Shown here: piece after piece, positions 6,737-11,101 of the stretch
Numbering within the stretch: position 1 is the stretch's first letter
Layout of the letters: every line of letters starts with the position of its first letter
NCBI GenBank assembly: GCA_934438135.1
Contig: CAKSBP010000073.1
Span: 1-11,101 of the forward strand
Reading direction: 5' to 3'
DNA: 11,101 nt
Source of the DNA: an uncultured Clostridium sp.
GTDB lineage: Bacteria > Bacillota > Clostridia > Lachnospirales > Lachnospiraceae
Position numbers and translations under genes: made by a program
Notes under the pieces: generated by a model
What the model saw: the letters and a program-made list of their open reading frames with translations, nothing else
Told to the model about the DNA's origin: nothing
The model's database searches: none

Positions 6737-8320
6737 ATGATTAGAACATTTAATCAAATGTATAAAAAGTACAAAGATAAATTCAGTGATGATTATGTTG
6801 TCATGTATTTTAATGAGGAAACGCTTACGAAAAAACAATTTATCGAACGAACCGAACAAATCAAAAAGCATCTGATTCTTCTTGGTGTCAGACAGGGAGA
6901 CGGTGTTGGTTATACGTTAAATAATGGAATGGATGTTATTCCATTGTTTTTTGCCATTGCAGAACTAGGTGCTTATGCGATTCCACGTTTTCCAGGAATC
7001 CCTGCAATGGGGCGGATGCAGCTATTTCAAAAAACAAAGGCTTCTTTGGTTATTACGAATGAAACCATGATAGATGAATTAAAAGAAAATGCGAAAAAGC
7101 TGGATTATGATGTCAAATTTGCTGTAGTGGAAAAAGAGAGCAATCATACAAGTATTTATGGTGAACCAAAAGAAAAGGTTAATTTATCTCAATATTACAT
7201 AGCAGGAAAAGAAAATGAACTTCCTTTGATGATTGGCACAAGTTCCGGAACAACTGGCGTACCGAAAATGGTCTGCATGACTCAGGAGAATATTGGAAGT
7301 GAAATGCTCTGCGTTTTTCATATGCTGGATAATAATATCTATCCTATGGAACAAGACATCTGTGGTATGGCATTTCCGCTTTCCACATCGGTTATTCTGA
7401 TTTTATGTGGTTCTTTGCTTCATGGAAGAACATTAATTATATCGGATGATTTGACACCGATGAATTTCCTTCGAATCGTAGCAAAGTATAAAGCGACAAA
7501 TCTCTCCTGTCCGCCAGCTTATTATGAATCACTGCTTTTATTAAAAGATAAAACAAACTTTGATTTGTCTTCTGTCGTAAAGTTTGGTGCAGGAATGGAT
7601 TTCTTCCCAGTAGAGCGTATGAAACGTCTTAAAAAAATGTTTCCAAATGTTCGAGAATTTACTAATGGATATGGCTTGGTAGAAACCTGCAATATTTTCA
7701 GTGATGCAAGCTATGATCTTACCAGTGATGCCTTTGAAAGTACTGCAACATTGGAAATGGTAGAACAGGCTGAAAATATTATGAAAATCTGTGATGACGA
7801 AGGAAAGGAAGTTTCTATCGGTGAATCTGGCGAATTATATGTCAAAGGTCCAAATGTAGTACATGGATACATGAGTATTTCTGGAGAATTGGGAGAAGAA
7901 TTCCAGAATGGATGGTTTCATACTGGTGATATTGCCAGAAAAGAAAGTGATACGAAGTTTACTCTTTTAGGAAGGCGAAAATACTTCATTAAGCGTGGTG
8001 GAAAATCGATTTCTCCGATTGTAGTACAAAGAGAAATCAATAAGACCCCAGGTATTTCTGATTCCGGTGTAGTTGGCATACCACATCCATTATATGGAGA
8101 AATGATTTGGGCATTTGTCGTAAAAGATAAGAACAGTCAGGTTTCTCTAAAGGAAATTAAACAACAGTGTAAAAAGACGCTTCCCTATTATATGCTGCCG
8201 GATCAGGTAACTTTTGTAGAAAAGATTCCGAAAAATTCTGGTGTGGGAAAAGTAGATTTTGAAACATTATTGAAAATGGGGAAGAAACAATTGGAAAATT
8301 TGAAATTTCATACATATTAG
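6737..8320 (+). CDS. AMP-forming acyl-CoA ligase-type adenylating enzyme (ANL superfamily)
   Basis: Predicted cytoplasmic enzyme that activates a carboxylic acid as an acyl-adenylate with ATP and, in most relatives, passes it to CoA. The 527 residues are full length. All core motifs are present: the phosphate loop TSSGTTGVPK (168-177), YGLVE (312-316), WFHTGD (393-398), LGRRKYFIKRGG (411-422) and the C-terminal catalytic Lys505 in SGVGK. The overall pattern is that of stand-alone acyl- or aryl-CoA ligases such as fatty acid, benzoate and 4-coumarate types; no carrier-protein or condensation domain is attached. The acyl pocket cannot be read for substrate. It is the second gene of an operon with the Cys-nucleophile hydrolase and is followed by a strong terminator. 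The hydrolase may release or edit the acid that this enzyme activates (inference). An amide- or carrier-protein-forming role is the alternative. Confidence 0.93.
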   Translation: MIRTFNQMYKKYKDKFSDDYVVMYFNEETLTKKQFIERTEQIKKHLILLGVRQGDGVGYTLNNGMDVIPLFFAIAELGAYAIPRFPGIPAMGRMQLFQKTKASLVITNETMIDELKENAKKLDYDVKFAVVEKESNHTSIYGEPKEKVNLSQYYIAGKENELPLMIGTSSGTTGVPKMVCMTQENIGSEMLCVFHMLDNNIYPMEQDICGMAFPLSTSVILILCGSLLHGRTLIISDDLTPMNFLRIVAKYKATNLSCPPAYYESLLLLKDKTNFDLSSVVKFGAGMDFFPVERMKRLKKMFPNVREFTNGYGLVETCNIFSDASYDLTSDAFESTATLEMVEQAENIMKICDDEGKEVSIGESGELYVKGPNVVHGYMSISGELGEEFQNGWFHTGDIARKESDTKFTLLGRRKYFIKRGGKSISPIVVQREINKTPGISDSGVVGIPHPLYGEMIWAFVVKDKNSQVSLKEIKQQCKKTLPYYMLPDQVTFVEKIPKNSGVGKVDFETLLKMGKKQLENLKFHTY

Positions 8321-8333
8321 AAAAATTTTAGAT

Positions 8334-8380
8334 AAAACAAGCTCTCTGAATCCTCAAAGAGGAAACAGGGAGCTTGTTTT
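8334..8380. terminator. Bidirectional terminator between convergent genes
   Basis: A 15-bp stem with one G-U pair joins 8334-8348 to 8366-8380. Inside its loop TCCTC (8351-8355) pairs with GAGGA (8359-8363), extending the hairpin. The outer ends are AAAA and TTTT, so both strands have a short U run. It sits between the ligase stop (8320) and the stop of the leftward starch-binding gene (8391) and probably serves both. Confidence 0.88.
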
Positions 8381-8390
8381 AATAAACAGA

Positions 8391-10670
8391 TTATGCAGCC
8401 TTTTCATAAAGCAGTTCACTAATATTTCCATTTTCCACAACATAAGTGCCTGAATAACTGAAGTAGTAGTTTGCACTGTTATTGCTGTCCCAAGAACCAT
8501 TTCCATTATTAAAACATACAGTCGCATTGGTTTCAGTGCCTAAGTTGATGGTAATTACAAAAGAAGAACCCTCTTTTTCCATTTTAACACCTGGTACAGC
8601 TGTCCATGCACCAGTTCCTACTTTATAGTGACAGTATGCGTCAGACCAGTTTGCTGCATAGTAATAAATCGTTAAACTGTTATCACCGCTCATAGTTGGA
8701 GCACCACTTGTAACAGTACCATTAGCAACGGTATATGTACCTGGAGCCATGATATAGTAGTTGGAACTTCCGTTACTATCCCAATTACCATTTCCATTAT
8801 TGAAACATGCAGTCATTGTTGTTTCATCATCTAAGTCAATCGTAATTTTTTTGTATCCAGAAACTTCGGAGTCGCTCATTAATCTGCCAGGAGCAACTGT
8901 CCAGCTTCCAGAACCTGCTTTGTAATGCACGTATGCATTTGACCAGTTTGTCTTATAATAAAGAGTTACTTTGTTATTGGAAACAACAGGAGTGCTGTTT
9001 GTGATTTTACCGTTTGAAACGGTATATGTACCTGTTCCAAAGGAGTAGTTCTGATTTCCATTGTTATCCCAATTACCATTTCCATTATTAAAGCATGCTG
9101 TTAAAGCAGTATCTGTTCCTAAATTGACGGTCAGGACTTTATATCCTGCATAATCGGAACTCTCCATTAATTTTCCAGGAGCAACTGTCCATTCACTGCT
9201 TCCAATACGATAGTGCATGTATGCAGTGTCGCTTGTTTTGTAATAAATTGTGGCTGTGTTAGAATCTGGTTTTGCAAGTGTTGTGACCGCCAGAGCAGAA
9301 GATACTGGTGATTCCTGAGTTGTGCTTGTAGCCGGATATTTTTCATAGAAATAATATGTAGTTTCTGGTTTTAGGCCGGTAAATACTGGACTAGACTGCC
9401 AGTTTCCATCATTCATTTTGTAAACAACACCACTTACAGCCTTTAATGTAACGCTGGTTGCAGTGACCTCATCTGCTACCGGATCCATAGGAGGCATTAC
9501 ATAAGTAGGAGAAGGGGCTACTGTAGCGGTTGTGGTCGGAGTAACCGTAGGAACTATTGTAGCAGTTGTAGTTGGCTGGATGGAAGGAGCAGTCGTAGCA
9601 CTTGTAGTTGGAGCAATAGTTGGTATAGAACCTGAACCTACTCTTGCAAGTTCACATGTAATAATATCAGTATCTTCTTTTTCTGCAGAGGTAGATTCAT
9701 CACAGCTGTATGGTTCAGCAGCATTGTCGATCATGCTGTCATCAGCTGGAATACTTGTAATACCAGACTGTCCAAATGTAGAAATGTGCATTGCACCGAT
9801 TCCGTTTGTTTCTAAATAATTTTTATCAATGCCAAGTGCAGAAAATGGGATAGACATTTCATACATCGTATCCTGCTTTGCATCATGACCATTCTCCATC
9901 ATGTCAACCCAATTAGAAGAATCAGAAGCAAGATCTGCAGGAGTATATCCTTCGTAGCAGTTTGCTTTAATTCCGTAAATCTTATCGGAAATATGACCAT
10001 CTCCATAAGCATATTTTATGCCAGCTGTTTTAAAGGCTGTACAGCAGTCTGCTGTATAAGAAAATTCATCGTTATCATTCAGTGTGAAGATAGCAGGAGT
10101 ACCAACGCCAGGTTTACTGGAAAAACTAAGAACCGTATCAACACCGTTTTCATAATTTAATCCTATACCCCAGATTCCTTTTGTTCCGATCATTCCATTA
10201 CCACTACGGTTTGGATTTACATCAAGAGCAAGTACCTGTGGAATGTCGCCGTTGGATGGTTTTCCATTATCACTGATTGGATAGCTCTGTGCAGGGTCTA
10301 CTACATCAGTGACATTCGTGAATTCCCACATGAAATATACATTGTCATTATCCCATGCAGCATATAATGCATAGGTGTCGTATACAGGTCCCTCATGAGT
10401 GCCACGGAAAGCTCTGGCATCATCGTTTGCCACACCCTGTGCAATCAGCATGGAAGAGTTCCAGTCATCGAATTTTCCATCGATTGTGATGCTGGCATTT
10501 TTTCCAGCACCATTTGGATTTGTTTTGTAATAAGTAGAAGAGAATTTAGATGAAACCGCAGCGGACACAGAACAGTCAAAGCTGCAGAATGTACTGATAA
10601 TCATAGCTAATGTCAGAATAACAGACAGCATTCGTCTCAGTACATGATTTGTACTACACTTCTTGTACAT
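8391..10670 (-). CDS. Secreted non-catalytic starch-binding protein with three CBM25-type modules
   Basis: Predicted extracellular protein of 759 residues that should bind starch or malto-oligosaccharides. A signal peptide occupies about 1-37 (basic MYKK and LRR, hydrophobic core, SVSAA cleavage region). Residues 43-345 form one large domain with IDGKFDDW (63-70) and LYAAWDNDNVYFMWEF (102-117), resembling CBM9/DOMON-like beta-sandwich domains; its ligand is not known. A Thr/Pro linker (349-393) and an FN3-like domain (about 395-467) follow. Three CBM25-type modules then lie at about 472-555, 566-652 and 664-750, each with HY, W, PG, CFNNGNG and WD-N-N signatures. No glycoside hydrolase domain and no LPXTG, SLH or transmembrane anchor is visible. 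AAGGAGG six bases upstream fixes the start at 10670; an in-frame ATG at 10760 lies inside the operator region and is rejected. The gene has its own promoter with two LacI/CcpA-type sites. A role in capturing starch for separate amylases is inferred. Confidence 0.85.
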   Translation of the reverse strand: MYKKCSTNHVLRRMLSVILTLAMIISTFCSFDCSVSAAVSSKFSSTYYKTNPNGAGKNASITIDGKFDDWNSSMLIAQGVANDDARAFRGTHEGPVYDTYALYAAWDNDNVYFMWEFTNVTDVVDPAQSYPISDNGKPSNGDIPQVLALDVNPNRSGNGMIGTKGIWGIGLNYENGVDTVLSFSSKPGVGTPAIFTLNDNDEFSYTADCCTAFKTAGIKYAYGDGHISDKIYGIKANCYEGYTPADLASDSSNWVDMMENGHDAKQDTMYEMSIPFSALGIDKNYLETNGIGAMHISTFGQSGITSIPADDSMIDNAAEPYSCDESTSAEKEDTDIITCELARVGSGSIPTIAPTTSATTAPSIQPTTTATIVPTVTPTTTATVAPSPTYVMPPMDPVADEVTATSVTLKAVSGVVYKMNDGNWQSSPVFTGLKPETTYYFYEKYPATSTTQESPVSSALAVTTLAKPDSNTATIYYKTSDTAYMHYRIGSSEWTVAPGKLMESSDYAGYKVLTVNLGTDTALTACFNNGNGNWDNNGNQNYSFGTGTYTVSNGKITNSTPVVSNNKVTLYYKTNWSNAYVHYKAGSGSWTVAPGRLMSDSEVSGYKKITIDLDDETTMTACFNNGNGNWDSNGSSNYYIMAPGTYTVANGTVTSGAPTMSGDNSLTIYYYAANWSDAYCHYKVGTGAWTAVPGVKMEKEGSSFVITINLGTETNATVCFNNGNGSWDSNNSANYYFSYSGTYVVENGNISELLYEKAA
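8421..9257 (-). repeat. Three tandem CBM25-type module repeats
   Basis: The modules lie at about 9006-9257, 8715-8975 and 8421-8681, counted in gene direction. Each reads as YY, HY-x-(I/A/V)-G, W(T)-V/A-x-PG, a KIT/LTV strand, CFNNGNG-x-WD, N-x-NY and GTY-V-NG. At DNA level the CFNNGNGNWD segment is nearly identical in all three (accatttccattatt recurs at 9075, 8791 and 8496), pointing to recent duplication or gene conversion. Matching of the Trp and His positions to the CBM25 starch site is from memory of the family. Confidence 0.85.
9492..9626 (-). repeat. Thr/Pro-rich linker of the starch-binding protein
   Basis: Residues 349-393 are degenerate repeats of the type TATxxPTxxPTTT, a flexible linker typical of Firmicute extracellular enzymes. 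The DNA is built from short GTAG/GTTG-rich units and may vary in length between strains. Confidence 0.85.
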
Positions 10671-10676
10671 AAAATA

Positions 10677-10683
10677 CCTCCTT
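10677..10683 (-). promoter_or_regulatory. RBS that fixes the starch-binding gene start
   Basis: Read on the minus strand, AAGGAGG lies 6 bases before the ATG at 10670, immediately ahead of a classic signal peptide. Confidence 0.9.
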
Positions 10684-10712
10684 AATTTAATTACCATATT
10701 TCTTGAGATTTC

Positions 10713-10726
10713 TGAAAACGTTTCCA
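10713..10726. promoter_or_regulatory. LacI/CcpA-type operator 1 (cre-like), at the transcription start
   Basis: TGAAAACGTTTCCA matches the cre consensus TGWAANCGNTNWCA at all but one position. It overlaps the predicted start of transcription (near 10725), a position that gives repression in LacI-family systems. Confidence 0.75.
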
Positions 10727-10731
10727 TAACT

Positions 10732-10760
10732 ATCATAACTGGAAACGTTTTCATGTACAA
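10732..10760 (-). promoter_or_regulatory. Candidate promoter of the starch-binding gene
   Basis: On the minus strand TTGTAC (10760-10755) and TATGAT (10737-10732) are exactly 17 bases apart. The -10 has one mismatch to TATAAT, while the -35 keeps only TTG. The leader would be about 55 bases. Confidence 0.6.
10740..10753. promoter_or_regulatory. LacI/CcpA-type operator 2 (cre-like), in the promoter spacer
   Basis: TGGAAACGTTTTCA is the exact 12-base core of operator 1 in reverse orientation, 27 bp away centre to centre. It lies wholly between the predicted -35 and -10 boxes, so a bound repressor would exclude RNA polymerase. Confidence 0.75.
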
Positions 10761-10822
10761 GACTAAGGAAAGAATTAAATATTACTCAAAATTTTTGGTA
10801 AATATGCACAATAAAAATACAT

Positions 10823-11101
10823 TTAAAGTTTCCGAATGATAGTTTCCAACTGTTCTGTAAGAAGCTTTGCCTGCTCAAAATCTGTTTTCTTTAAAGCGGC
10901 AGTAATTTTTAGTTCTACTTCCTTTTTCTCCTGCTCTAAAAGCAGATAATCCTTTTCAAAATGTTTATCATAAATCATTTTACGGAATTTACGGATGCTC
11001 ATACGTCGGATTCCCTTATCTTCAATAAATAAAACATAATCCATGCAGTTCGCAATAGAATAGAAGTCATGGGAAATCATCAGGATCGCACCATTATAGT
11101 C
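10823..11101 (-). CDS. C-terminal end of an ABC-F family ATPase (partial)
   Basis: The gene enters from the right edge; only the last 92 residues are present. The visible start DYNGAILMISHDFYSIA holds the MISHD segment with the H-loop His of the second nucleotide-binding domain, as in ABC-F proteins (the soluble, ribosome-acting ABC ATPases of the EttA/Uup/Vga type). After it comes a lysine- and glutamate-rich helical tail (about residues 40-92) suited to the C-terminal extension seen in this family. No Rho-independent terminator is seen after the stop, so some read-through into the starch-binding gene is possible, although that gene has its own promoter 60-90 bases on. Subfamily and any antibiotic-resistance role cannot be judged from the fragment. 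Confidence 0.8.
   Translation of the reverse strand, partial: DYNGAILMISHDFYSIANCMDYVLFIEDKGIRRMSIRKFRKMIYDKHFEKDYLLLEQEKKEVELKITAALKKTDFEQAKLLTEQLETIIRKL

Noticed and set aside
8421..9257. Regular repeats considered as a CRISPR array
   Set aside because: The period is about 290 bases and in frame; these are protein modules.
9532..9819. Val/Ala-rich open frame on the + strand
   Set aside because: It is the reverse complement of the Thr/Pro linker and N-terminal domain of the starch-binding protein.
10671..10760. A 30-residue N-terminal extension of the starch-binding protein starting at an ATG at 10760
   Set aside because: It would run through both operators and the RBS, has no RBS of its own, and places residues ahead of a typical signal peptide.

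Overview
The window looks like a piece of chromosome from an anaerobic Firmicute of the Lachnospiraceae type (Roseburia, Butyrivibrio, Agathobacter or a relative). The pointers are the AT-rich DNA, strong AGGAGG ribosome binding sites, Rho-independent terminators after most genes, and secreted multi-modular xylan and starch proteins with Ser/Pro/Glu or Thr/Pro linkers. The genus cannot be fixed from the sequence alone. No tRNA, rRNA, insertion sequence or CRISPR array was recognised.

Layout. (1) Positions 1-203: a leader whose first ~57 bases are unusually GC-rich and unassigned. (2) serS, seryl-tRNA synthetase (+), ending in a clear terminator. (3) A large secreted GH10 endo-xylanase (+) built as signal peptide, two near-duplicate N-terminal modules, catalytic domain, Ser/Pro/Glu linker and CBM2-like module; it has its own promoter, start-site palindrome and terminator. 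(4) A family S66 LD-carboxypeptidase (-). (5) Diverging from it, a two-gene operon (+): an alpha/beta hydrolase with a cysteine in the nucleophile position, then an AMP-forming acyl-CoA ligase-type adenylating enzyme. (6) A convergent, bidirectional terminator. (7) A secreted, apparently non-catalytic starch-binding protein (-) with an N-terminal CBM9/DOMON-like domain, Thr/Pro linker, FN3-like domain and three CBM25-type modules. Its promoter carries two LacI/CcpA-type operators. (8) The C-terminal end of an ABC-F ATPase (-), cut by the window edge.

How it fits together. The xylanase and the starch binder are outward-facing polysaccharide tools, each in its own transcription unit with its own control elements. 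The starch gene looks catabolite- or maltose-controlled. The hydrolase-ligase pair is cytoplasmic, as neither protein has a signal peptide, and is clearly co-transcribed (31 bp gap). Its substrate is unknown. It could hydrolyse an acyl ester, thioester or C-C bond and activate an acid as an acyl-adenylate or acyl-CoA. This pair, with the strong dyad in the intergenic region that drives it, is the least explained part of the window and the best candidate for an undescribed small pathway. serS, the S66 peptidase and the ABC-F protein are housekeeping-type genes.
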